Source: Syngnathus acus
Taxonomy: Eukaryota > Chordata > Actinopteri > Syngnathiformes > Syngnathidae
DNA length: 64,000 bases
Reading direction: 5' to 3'
Assembly (NCBI RefSeq): GCF_901709675.1
Contig: NC_051089.1
Coordinates: forward strand, 18,782,008-18,846,007
Positions within the stretch are counted from its first letter, which is position 1, and each line of letters begins with the position of its first letter. A model generated the notes under the pieces. That model saw only the letters and a list, made by a program, of their open reading frames with translations. It did not search any database and was not told the DNA's origin. This document shows, in pieces, positions 25,801 through 38,500 of this stretch. The translations under genes and the position numbers were made by a program.

Positions 25801-28800
25801 ACGTGCGTAAAAGCCATGTCCGAGCCCCATCCACCATCCCCGAGCAGCCACCCGGCCGAGCGTCGGCCCCCGACTTCCATCCACGGAGGTGAAAGACAGC
25901 TCCGTAGAGTAGGACCGGGCATGGGTAAAAGCCATAATAGTTTTTCAAACTTTCTGTGTCACTCCAAATCCTTAAATCCTTCAAACTCTTTGTCCTCCGT
26001 GTCACTTAGAAACAAAGCCGCTAATGATGCCAGTACTACGTGAGGCCCTTCGTCATCTTCGTCATCCCGTGATCGAATCTTTGTCCTTTATGTAAACGAC
26101 CGCCGCGCCGCGCTGCTGGCGTCACTTGAAATTCAAATTACAGTAATCCCTTGCTACATCGCGGTTCGTTTAACGCGGTTTCACTTTTTTTTTTAAATTT
26201 CGAAAATTTATGAAAAAATTCACATATAAGTTGCTCCTCAGTATAAGTCGCCCCCCCCCACCCAAACTATGAAAAAAACACGACTTATTGTCCGAAAATT
26301 ACGGTACTCACATTATTGTTAATCGATATTCATACACAAATCCGTCCAAGTCCTCATCTTCTGTATTCAAATTAAGTTAAGTTGGGCAAGTTCGCCATTA
26401 AACATGCCAAGTTCCCTCTCTTCATTGTCTTGTCGTCGTCACGTTGCTTTTCTTCAATGATCCTGGCTTTCCAGAAAGCTCTAATTGTGCCTCGTAAGCA
26501 TGTCTTGTTGTCTACGCCATTTTAGAGGTTCCTAATGCTCTTTTCTTGCACAAACAATAGTATTTATTGATTAATGGTGGCGGAGGTACGTACTCTACGT
26601 GTTATGTAAAGTCTTCCGTTTGGTTTACCGCCCCGATTAACGTAAAACGTAATGTCCTCTGATTGGTTCATCGGGTCTACATATTACCCCTGTTTATTGA
26701 GTCTCTGTGTGGCGGAAGCCACACAAAATAACTTTACAGATTTGCACAAACGGTAGTATTTATTTATCAATGGCGGCGGAGGTACGTACTTTACACAAAC
26801 GATAGTATTTATTTACCAATGGTGGCGGAGGTAAGTACTCCTCTAAGTGTTAGGTCCAGTCCTCTGATTGGTTTACCGCCCCGATCTACATAAAACGTGG
26901 TTCATCAGTGCTTGTATATTACGTATATTACGTGGAAGTCACACAAAACAACTTTACAGATTTGCAACGATAGTATTTATTTGCCAATGGCGGCGGAGGT
27001 ATGTACTCTTCTACGTGTTACATCAAGTCCTCTGATAGTGTTTTTTGCCCCGATCTACGTAAAACATAATGTCCTCTGATTGGTTCATTGGGTCTTCATA
27101 TTACGCCTGTATATTACGGAAGCTACACAAAACAAATTCACAGATATTGGAATTTGGTCCACACAAAAGGCGCACCTTATTAAAAGGCGCAGCTTCGTTT
27201 TTTGAGAAAATTAAAGGCTTTTAAGTGCACCTTATGGTGCAGAAAATACGGTACTTTAATGATCTGTTGGGGGGGCTATTTTTTACTCTGTTCAGTTTTC
27301 TCCATTTTCTATTACGTATTTTTATCTATTACATCAAATCCAAACGTGTTGCCAAACGGTTTCGCAAATCCGCCATCTGTATTACTCGGAGAGACTTTGT
27401 AGTCCAAACAAATCATGGATGCGGCGGTGGAGAGATTAAAATGTTCCGTTGTTGGATCCATCAATCCACACAAATCATTGCACCGTCCCCCAAAATCAGA
27501 ACCTCAAAGAAGTGCTTGGTCAAATTTTTTTTCTTCAAGCAGTGTTCCCACGTCTGTGGGCAAAGTCCTGCTTGTTCAAGGACGAGTGTTTCAGAAATCT
27601 TTTGTCAGTATAGAGAAGGATTTGCCGAAAGACTTCGTATCATTCATGGTTCAGTTCCTTCAATCTATGGAAACGCGGTAAGCTAGAGATGACACAAAAG
27701 TAATTTGATAATATTGCGTGTCTATGCACTCGTTTTCATAGCATTAGCATCAGTGTTTCTGCTGATTTTGGAGCTGTGCGCTCTGTTTTCACTTCTTGTG
27801 GGTGCATTTTGAGTAGTTGTATCAGATGAATTGCATCTGTTTTATTCTTGGGGAACAGAATAATGTGTTAAATGCATTCGTTAGCTTCTCGCTAACGCTA
27901 GCGCTAGCATTAGCTTACGTCGTAGCTTGACTGCAGTGCTTCTTTACAAGACGTGTTCATAAATATTGTGAGGGGATTTATTTTGTTACGTGTTATGTAT
28001 GTATGGACAAGTCTTCTGCCGTTGACATCTTTTAATCAATCAAAAAGTTTGCGGCGCAAGTAAACGCTATCTCGGCTAAAAAAAACCACAAATATGTCGA
28101 CCGGAAAAGCGGAAAAGGAGGCACACATTTTGCGGCGTGGAGGGTGTGAAGTATCTCATTTGCATTTAAAGAGACCGCACCAAAAGAGCCTGCTCTGAGC
28201 TGCGCCTCAGAACAAGTAGAAAAGGACCTGTGATGCTATCAAAATGAGGAATTCAGACAAAAGCATCGATGTTCTACTTCATATAAACCACAACTGAATG
28301 AGTAAAACATAAAAGAGTAGAATTTATTACCGTGATACGTGAGCTTTATGAATATTGAATATTCATTTGGTGCATTTGCACCAAATGCACCATTTGGTGC
28401 ATTGGACATTTTGGTGCATCGTGGCTTTTTGCAGCTTCAATTGGAGCGCTTGTTTTAGTCTGCCCATATGACTTTACAGCATGCTATTGGAGACGAGACC
28501 AATGGGAACATGTTGATTTGTATTCTTGTCGCTGATTGGCGTTACGGATCCACTCTTCCACCAGGGTTGGCTCGTGACTGAATGATTCGTTCAAAAGAAC
28601 GAATATTTTCAGTGAACGTGAGTGAACGGATCACTTCCTGAAGTGATTCGTTTTTTTTTTCAGTTCATCTGACTTCAACCAACATGCAATAATGTAACTT
28701 ATCCCACATAGTAGGTGTCAGTAATGCGCATTGAAGCTGGTGCCACCTCGCCATAAAACAAAACGAAGAAGAAAAATGACGTAACTTCCCGTTCACGAAC

Positions 28801-31800
28801 GAGTCAGTGAATTGCATTTCCCGTTCATCAACTGAACGGATCTGTGAGTGAACGATTCAGTGAGTGAGTGATTTGCATTTCACGTTCATCGCGAGAACGG
28901 ATCAGTGAGTGAACAAGCGCTGACTTTCCAGTTCGCGAACGAGTCAGTGAGTGAACTGCCTGACCGTGCATTAACCTATCAGTCAGTGAACGTGTTGCGT
29001 CTCCTCTTGTTAACAATTCAGTGAATGAACTATGAAAGCCAGAATGTAGATTTACGATTTACCAAGGAAAAAAAGAACCACTCACTGAAACATCACTTCT
29101 TTCGTGCTTGTTTTCTCCAAGCTAACGGCTAACTTTATTGCATGGAGGTATGCGCCGGTATGCAACAGCGAGGAGATTACCGTAATTTTCGGACTATAAA
29201 TCGCGGGTTTTTTTCATAGTTTGGGTGGGGGGGGGCGACTTATACTCAGGAGCGACTTATGTTTTTTTTCACAAATTTTTACTTGATCATTAAAACATCA
29301 CTTACAAGTATAGTTGACCACTTCACATGTTATTTTTAGTATAGTTGATCACTTCACATGCTTTGATATCTTTATCTTGAACATATTCAAAACATGAAAA
29401 ATAGAGAGAAAAAAATCAAATAAAGTAATTAACACTTTAAAGCGCCATATCCTCCGGACATGTCCTCTGTCACCAGGATGACATAAAGGACGAGAAATTT
29501 GATCGATGGATTTAATGATTTGGAGTGACACAAATGGTTTGATAATATTGTTGTTTATGTGATAGTTATTTAAAATATAGTTTATATATCGTTGTATGGG
29601 CCTGTGGAATAATTTGAACTGCGGCGCGGCACACGGCATTGTTGACAAAGGACGATCGATGGATTTAATGAATTGGAGTGACACAGATGGTTTTATAAAC
29701 GTGTTATTTATGTAATAGTTTTTTTTAAATAACTGAATGTTACGTCAGGCCCGTTCTCAGCTCCTCGTTTGTGTTTGTCACGTTAGCATACCGTATCGTT
29801 TGGCCTGTTGTTGCTCGTTCATGTCTGTTCTTGGTGTTGGATTTTGTCAAATAAATTGCCCCCCAAAATGCGACTTATACTCCGGAGCGACTTATGTTTT
29901 TTTTCACATTTTTGGGCATTTTTTGGCTGGTGCGACATACTCCGGAGCAACTTATAGTCCGAAAATTACGGTATGCTTCTCTTTGGGTAATCCTTGTTTT
30001 ATAATACTTAGAGTAGTTTTTAAATAACGTCTATGCATACAGTGCGTTGCGAAAGTATTCTTGAACCTTTCAACATTTCGCCACATTTCAGGCTTCAAAC
30101 ATAAAGATATAAAATTAAATTTTTTTTGTCAAGAATCAACAACAAGTGGGACACAATTGTGAAGTGGAACGAAATTTATTGGATCATTTAAACTTTTTTA
30201 ACAAATAAAAAACTGAAAAGTGGGGCGTGCAATATTATTCGGCCCCTTTACTTTCAGTGCAGCAAACTCACTCCAGAAGTTCAGTGAGGATCTTTGAATG
30301 ATCCAATGTTGTCCGAAATGACTGATGATGATAAATGGAATGCACCTGTGTGCAATCAAGTCTCCGTATAAATGCACCTGCTCTTTGATAGTCTCAGGGT
30401 TCTGTTTAAACCGCAGAGAGAACCATGAAGACAAAGGAACACACCAGGCAGGTCCGAGATACTGTTGTTGAGAAGTTTAAAGCCGGATTTGGATACAAAA
30501 AGATTTCCCAAGCTTTAAACATCTCAAGGAGCACTGTGCAAGCAATTATATTGAAATGGAAGGAGTATCAGACCACTGCAAATCTACCAAGACCCGGCCG
30601 TCCCTCCAAACTTTCATCTCAAACAAGGAGAAGACTGATCAGAGATGCAGCCAAGAGGCCCATGATCACTCTGGATGAACTGCAGATAACTACAGCTGAG
30701 GTGGGAGAGTCTGTCCATAGGACAACAATCAGTCGTGCGCTGCACAAATCTAGCCTTTATGGAAGAGTGGCAAGAAGAAAGCCATTTCTCAAAGATATCC
30801 ATAAAAAGTCTCGTTTAAAGTTTGCCACAAGCCACCTGGGAGACACACCAAACATGTGGAAGAAGGTGCTCTGGTCAGATGAAACCAAAATCGAACTTTT
30901 GGCCACAATGCAAAACGATATGTTTGGCGTAAAAGCAACACAGCTCATCACCCTGAACACACCATCCCCACTGTCAAACATGGTGGTGGCAGCATCATGG
31001 TTTGGGCCTGCTTTTCTTCAGCAGGGACAGGGAAGATGGCTAAAATTGATGGGAAGATGGATGGAGCCAAATACAGGACCATTCTGGAAGAAAACCTGTT
31101 GGAGTCTGCATAAGACCTGAGACTGGGACGGAGATTTATCTTCCAACAGGACAATGATCCATAACATAAAGCCAAATCTACAATGGAATGGTTCACAAAT
31201 AGACGTATCCAGGTGTTAGAATGGCCAAGTCAAAGTCCAGACCTGAATCCAATCGAGAATCTGTGGAAAGAGCTGAAGACTGCTGTTCACAAACGCTCTC
31301 CATCCAACCTCACTGAGCTCGAGCTGTTTTGCAAGGAAGAATGGGCAAGAATTCCAGTCTCTCGATGTGCAAAACTGAGACATACCCCAAGCGACTTGCA
31401 GCTGTCATTGCAGCAAAAGGTGGCGCTACAAAGTATTAGCGCAAGGGGGCCGAATAATATTGCACGCCCCACTTTTCAGTTTTTTATTTGTTAGGGTTAG
31501 GGACTCGTAAAGTCCCTCCTCCATCTAACGCTCGCTGCTGATTGGTCGTTCTCGAAGATTCACGAGTGAGTGACTGACAGCATTGCTGCTATCCCAGCCT
31601 ACACACGTTATGCCTACATTTATTTTGGGGAACACCTAACACATAACATAAAACACATATATTGTCATAACCAAATGTCTGATTTTTATGTTTTCATGCG
31701 CAAAAATAAAACAAGGAATAAAACACTCAAACACCAAACAAGTTTTAAAATAAATGTTTATTAAAATACCGTTTTTTTCCGTGTATAATGCGCCCCCATG

Positions 31801-31869
31801 TATAATACGCACCCTAAAAATGGCATGTTGATGCTGGAAAAAAGCCTGTACCCATGTATAATACGCACC

Positions 31870-31906
<37 letters not shown>

Positions 31907-32492
31907 TCCCAATGATCGTCACACACGCAGGGAGGCAATGGGTCCCATTTTTATAGTCTTTGGTATGGTCTTAACTAGGCTGGACGTATTTTCTTTTGTT
32001 GGCGTTGATTTCTCCGACTGCCCGTAAAGGCACCACCGCGATCAGATGAAAAGAGAGGAAAGTGACGTGCGGACATGTGAAAAAGGCGGCTCTGTATGGG
32101 AGAGACGTTGAAGAGGAATAAAAACACCCTTGGAAACCAAAACTTGCCCCTCGTGACTCGGAGCCGCAACAAATGTTTCGGATTTGTGTAGGGTACATTG
32201 TGACAGCAAACGAGCAGGTGATCGGCAAGCGTCTGATACGAGAGCATTGCGTTCGTATGGAGCGTGTTTGAAGTGAACAGCAGAGACGAAAGGAACAAGG
32301 CAAAGTGTTGTGAAATAAAATATTACCTGTAATACGCATTTTGTTATTTGCTGATTGTATTAAACTATCACATTCATTGTCAGTCAAGAAGAGAAGAGGA
32401 CTATTATCCCTTCTTTGACGAAATGACCAGAGCACAGTACAAACACACTATTGTCGGTCAGTCCTGTTGTTGGTTTTGTTGTACCATGATTT

Positions 32493-32523
<31 letters not shown>

Positions 32524-35500
32524 TTTAAAAAAAAAAAAAAATTTAAAATATTTGTACCCATGTATAATGCGCACCCCAGATTTTAGGACAATAAATTAGT
32601 TAAATTTTGCGCATTATACACGGAAAAAAACGGTAATAATAATAAAACTAAATTTCACACCAGCAATCTAATGTGAAATTGCAGTAGATATATTGGATAA
32701 CAATATTTAGGCGTATATACAGTGCCTTGCGAAAGTATTCGGCCCCCTTGAACCTTTCAACATTTCGCGACATTTCAGGCTTCAAACATAAAGATATAAA
32801 AGCTTAATTTTTTGTCAAGAATCAACAACAAGTGGGACACAATCGTGAAGTGGAACAAAATTTATTGGATACCGTATTTTCCGCACTAAAAGGCGCACCG
32901 GATTATAAGGCGCACCTTCAATGAACGGCCCATTTTAAAACTTTGTCCATATATAAGGCGCACCGGATTATAAGGCGCATAAAATAGAAGCTATACTGCA
33001 ACAAACTGAGGTTGACTAGGGTTGCGGTATGCATCCACTAGCCAATAACCAACGAGCCCTCTGTAAACAATCGCGTTTCTCAAACGATCTCCTATAAAAT
33101 GATCGGAACTGACTAAAGTTCGATCTAACGCATTGGTACTACTTACCTATGTTTCCCTTCCATATCGATCCGTAGATTTACTCGAAACATTAACAGAGCA
33201 GCCTATTTTGACATGAAATAGCCTGGTACGTATAGCAGCTATCGTTATAGCATTAGCCATCCGCAAAGTCCCACGAGCCTCAGCTCGCAATCTCCCATGA
33301 GCCTCAGCAAAGTGTAAACAATCGCGTTTCTCAAACGATCTCCTATAAAATGATCGGAACTGACTAAAGTTCGATCTAACGCATTGGTACTACTTACCTA
33401 TGTTTCCCTTCCATATCGATCCGTAGATTTACTCGAAACATTAACAGAGCAGCCTATTTTGACATGAAATAGCCTGGTACGTATAGCAGCTATCGTTATA
33501 GCATTAGCCATCCGCAAAGTCCCACGAGCCTCAGCTCGCAATCTCCCATGAGCCTCAGCAAAGTGTAAACAATCGCGTTTCTCAAACGATCTCCTATAAA
33601 ATGATCGGAACTGACTAAAGTTCGATCTAACGCATTGGTACTACTTACCTATGTTTCCCTTCCATATCGATCCGTAGATTTACTTGAAACATTAACAGAG
33701 CACCCTATTTTGACATGAAATAGCCTGGTATGTATAGCAGCTATCGTTATAGCATTAGCCATCCGCAAAGTCCCACGAGCCTCAGCTCGCAATCTCCCAT
33801 GAGCCTCAGCAAAGTGTAAACAATCGCGTTTCTCAAACGATCTCCGATAAAATGATCGGAACTGACTAAAGTTCGATCTAACGCATTGGTACTACTTACC
33901 TATGTTTCCCTTCCATATCGATCCGTAGATTTACTCGAAACATTAACAGAGCAGCCTATTTTGACATGAAATAGCCTGGTACGTATAGCAGCTATCGTTA
34001 TAGCATTAGCCATCCGCAAAGTCCCATGAGCCTCAGCTGACTAGGGTTGCGGTATGCATCCACTAGCCAATAACCAACGAGCCCTCTGTAAACAATCGCG
34101 TTTCTCAAACGATCTCCTATAAAATGATCGGAACTGACTAAAGTTCGATCTAACGCATTGGTACTACTTACCTATGTTTCCCTTCCATATCAATCCGTAA
34201 ATTTACTTGAAACATTAACGGAGCAGCCTATTTTGAAATGAAATAGCCTCGCGGGTACAACAGCTATTCGGTGACGCCCCCTGACTACAGTTGCCGTAAT
34301 GTTGGGAAGCGATGCGACCTTGTAATTTACTAGTCGTACTAAAACGTACTGAAACATTTTGGCAGAGCACTGTGTACAACCAGTATGGATCAACAAATTC
34401 ATCAATTGATCCATATATAAGGCGCACTGGACTATAAGGCGCACTGTCGGCTTTTGAGAAAATTTTAGGTTTTTAGATGCGCCTTATAGTCCGGAAAATA
34501 CGGTAATTTAAACTTTTTTAACAAATAAAAAACTGAAAAGCTGCAAGTCGTTTGGGGTATGTCTCTATGAGTTTTGCACATCGAGAGACTGGAATTCTTG
34601 CCCATTCTTCCTTGCAAAACAGCTCGAGCTCAGTGAGGTTGGATGGAGAGTGTTTGTGAACAGCAGTCTTCAGCTCTTTCCACAGATTCTCGATTGGATT
34701 CAGGTCTGGACTTTGACTTGGCCATTCTAACACCTGGATACGTCTATTTGTGAACCATTCCATTGTAGATTTGGCTTTATGTTTTGGATCATTGTCCTGT
34801 TGGAAGATAAATCTCATCTGACCAGAGCACCTTCTTCCACATGTTTGGTGTGTCTCCCAGGTGGCTTGTGGCAAACTTTAAACGAGACTTTTTATGGATA
34901 TCTTTGAGAAATGGCTTTCTTCTTGCCACTCTTCCATAAAGGCCAGATTTGTGCAGCGCACGACTGATTGTTGTCCTATGGACAGACTCTCCCACCTCAG
35001 CTGTAGTTATCTGCAGTTCATCCAGAGTGATCATGGGCCTCTTGGCTGCATCTCTGATCAGTCTTCTCCTTGTTTGAGATGAAAGTTTGGAGGGACGGCC
35101 GGGTCTTGGTAGATTTGCAGTGGTCTGATACTCCTTCCATTTCAATATAATTGCTTGCACAGTGCTCCTTGAGATTTTTAAAGCTTGGGAAATCTTTTTG
35201 TATCCAAATCCGGCTTTAAACTTCTCAACAACAGTATCTCGGACCTGCCTGGTGTGTTCCTTTGTCTTCATGGTTCTCTCTGCGCTTTAAACAGAACCCT
35301 GAGACTATCAAAGAGCAGGTGCATTTATACGGAGACTTGATTGCACACAGGTGCATTCCATTTATCATCATCAGTCATTTCGGACAACATTGGATCATTC
35401 AAAGATCCTCACTGAACCTCTGGAGTGAGTTTGCTGCACTGAAAGTAAAGGGGCCGAATAATATTGCACGCCCCACTTTTCAGTTTTTTATTTGTTAAAA

Positions 35501-38500
35501 AAGTTTAAATGATCCAATAAATTTCGTTCCACTTCACGATTGTGTCCCACTTGTTGTTGATTCTTGACCAAAAATTTTTTATTTTATATCTTTATGTTTG
35601 AAGCCTGAAATGTGGCGAAATGTTGAAAGGTTCAAGGGGGCCGAATACTTTCGCAAGGCACTGTATATGAAAAAACCCTGAAACCAGAAAAAAAATGCCT
35701 TAATTATCATAGTTGCTGAATGACCGGACATAGCACCCTGAATCGTAATCTAATTAAGTGCCTGAGATGGCAAACACCTAGTGCTTTGTCTTAATTTTCC
35801 TAATAAATTATATGGTCACAGCAATGACATTTACAATGTGACATTTTCTGAACGGAAATAAATAGCAAGAAACAGTTGTTTACCTTTGAATTTGTCTTCT
35901 TTTGTAATCATCTTGAAAACATGCTTGAACTCCTGGATCAAAATTCCTGTAGTGCCCACATATGAAGGGCATTTGGACCGAACCACTGTAAAAAAAAAAA
36001 AAAAAAAGTCCCAGGTGAATGTTAGGTTACTCAATGAAAAACAACCTTGATCTATTTATGTATTGTGTGGGGGATTTGTTGGTACAGAGGGGTTTTAGTG
36101 CGTTGGGTAGAGTCTGGTTAGTGCAGGGGTCGGCAACCCGCGGCTCTTTAGCGCCGTCCTAGTGGCTCCCTGGAGCTCTTTTAAAAATGTATGAAAATGG
36201 AAAAAGATGAGAGGGAAAATATATTTTCTATTTTAGTATAGTTTCTGTAGCAGGGAAAACTCGAGAAAAACATTCTCAACGTTTTCCAATGCTGTAAATT
36301 GTGTAGAATACATATCTGTTAACGGAGATTTGCGACATAAGCTGCGACACACGTTTCTTGCAACTCGGCGTGTCGCGTCGATGGGCGCTGTTGTAAATAA
36401 ACCGGTGGGTGTGTGATGAGCGATGGATCCCAAAGGGAAAAAGAGAAAGATAGCTGAGAAGAACAGAGGATTCAACAGTTCTTGGACCGAATCATTTGCT
36501 TTCATTGCCAATGCGGAAGGGTTGCCTACATGTTTGCTCTGTAATGAGAAGTTGTCAAACAACAAAAAGAGTAATGTGGAAAAGACATTTCCAGGGAAGG
36601 CATGCTGCATTTGCTGCTGAGTACCCAGCTGGGAGTAAGAGAAAAAGTGCGATTGCATTACTGCTGGAAAAATTAGAGGACCGCAAGGATAGATTTAAAA
36701 AGTGGATTGCATCTCCAAATTCCACCACCACTACTACTCACAGATGAGATCTTGCAGTCTTGCATGAAGATTAAAATTACATTTTACATGCCCGATGTTG
36801 AGAAGCTGTCCAGTGATGTCCGAAAACATAAGTCACATTAAATGGGTAAGAACAAAATCCTGTCATAGGCACATAGTATTTTGTATCAAAGGGCTATTTT
36901 CATAGTTATTTCAGATTTTTTTTGTCAATATACATTTGAAATGACAGGGATTTTACTGTTTTGTTGCTCAGCTCCGAGGATGGCTGCGTTGTATTGTGCG
37001 TATTGTATTGCACTTTGTTGTCCAAATAAAGGTGGTGGTGGTGGGGGGTTCTATTAGTGAGGATTAAATAGAACTATATTTTATTTCCATGGGGAGTTCT
37101 GAAGTTGTAGGAGGCCTATGGTGCATGTTTCATTGTTGTTTCTTTTGAATCCTCAAAGTAAAAATGACATTAAAACAAATTTCTTCATTATTCATCAATG
37201 CAATGAAATATAATAAGTTAATATTGTTATGGAAGTTAAATTTATAGCTTTATCATACAGTAGTATCGTCAAGTGGTGCGTCATTCTCTCCAGGCTGTGC
37301 TGCAGGAAAAATAAAAAACATGAATGCTCCTTATGTATTTGTAGCCTACTTAGCCATTTAATAGTAGGCTAACATAGCTAATATAGACACAGCCCATATT
37401 GCCTTTAATATAAGGCTTATATCAGACTTTTCGTCAAGCGCTTTGTGTGGCGGGCTCCATCTACTGTGGGAACTGAGAAGTGCTCAAGCTGTTGTGCGGG
37501 CCACATTCAATTATGTTTTCAGAATTTGCTGCGGGCCAATAAAAACTGGACCGCGGGCCGTAGTTTGGACACCCCTACTCTAGTACCACTCACACTGGTG
37601 TATGCCCATGTGCAAAAGGTTTGGTGGTGGTCGGAGGGGCACACTGGCGCGCGCGCAGCACCGCACATGCTAGAAAGAGAGAGAGTGTGACAGAGAGACA
37701 GGGACAGGCGGGTGGGCAGACGGACGGGCGGACAGACGGACAGACAGACAGACTGGTGCGAGATTTCCAATGCGATCGCAGTCTTCCCGGCCAAGTCACA
37801 TGTATATTTGATCGAGACATCATTCGCGTCGCACAGGTGGGGAGATAAATTGCTTCGGAGGGATACTGACTTTTTTGATTGTCTGTGGATCTGCAGTTGT
37901 TTCGAGTACTGTATTGACTTTCCCTTTACTTGAATTTAATCCCACTTGAAACATGAAGCATAAAGTGGATATTTGTGATGTTAATAATAGCTACGTAGAT
38001 GACTCATTTGTTATGTGCGGCAATGGCGTGACATAATCTTTAGTGCGTCTCCTTGAAATGCAATTGAAAAGCCTCGCGTAATTTTCCCAAAATACTGTAT
38101 TTCTAACTCATCCTAAATCACTCCTCTGAGTTAAGTCCGTGGCCCACCCACAGTGTTACGCACAAAGAGCCAATTTCCTGGCCCTAGCATTAGAATAGGT
38201 GAGCTGAGGGTCTGCAGAGCTGCAATAGATGTGTTGTTTAATTATTACTGAAGATAATTGACGTATTTACTTGTGTAGTTTTTGATAATGCAAGAAATAA
38301 TAGCATAATAATAGCAAGAGGTATGGGAAACCAGAACTGGCATAAACCCAACTTGGGAAGCACACACCATTTATTAGACAGTAGGCTCATAAAACAAGGT
38401 TTCATAGTTTAAAAAGTGCTGATTAATGACAATTTACCTGTGATAATGGCACCATGGAAGTCTGCCTTCAATAGTTTCTGCTGCACAGAGTGTGGACTGC

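Larger units (their letters stand above)
24185..26308. mobile_element. TIR element family B, larger variant (AAAGTCGCTCCGG), copy 1
   Basis: The left end ACCGTATTTTTCGGACTAAA matches 39109. The interior (CATCGATCGTCC, the GGCGGCGTGGAC tandem and the CAAATTACAGTAATCCC patch) matches 39200-40340. The right end is TGTCCGAAAATTACGGTA at about 26308. It contains a complete smaller family B element at 24268-25056 that the 39-kb copy lacks. Confidence 0.7.
23979..27254. mobile_element. TIR element family A (GGCGC type), outer shell of a nested stack
   Basis: The left end CGTATTTTCCGCACCATAAG at 23979 and the right end CTTATGGTGCAGAAAATACG at about 27232-27251 are mutual inverted repeats. Inside sit a family B shell (24185-26308), a second family B element (24268-25056), a 118-bp tandem repeat and a roughly 200-bp tandem array. 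No transposase frame found. Confidence 0.6.
32719..35665 (-). pseudogene. Tc1-like transposon B, interrupted and internally deleted
   Basis: Both terminal repeats are present (CAGTGCCTTGCGAAAGTATT at 32720 and its inverse ending 35664) with TA flanks. The minus-strand transposase starts at 35271 and is intact through the HTH region to about 34815, then jumps from LWSDE to the [11 protein letters not shown] block. That deletes roughly 90 codons, and the catalytic core is incomplete. A family A element (32871-34504) sits between the transposase 3' end and the left terminal repeat. Confidence 0.9.

Noticed and set aside
25481-26005. 174-codon minus-strand frame with repeated [18 protein letters not shown]-like blocks
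   Set aside because: It is explained by a 118-bp tandem repeat that stays open in every frame; no domain is recognisable.
32348-32599. Lys-rich plus-strand frame
   Set aside because: It is caused by poly-A runs inside a TIR element.
36215-36658. 141-codon minus-strand frame
   Set aside because: It is the shadow of the plus-strand hAT N-terminal coding sequence.
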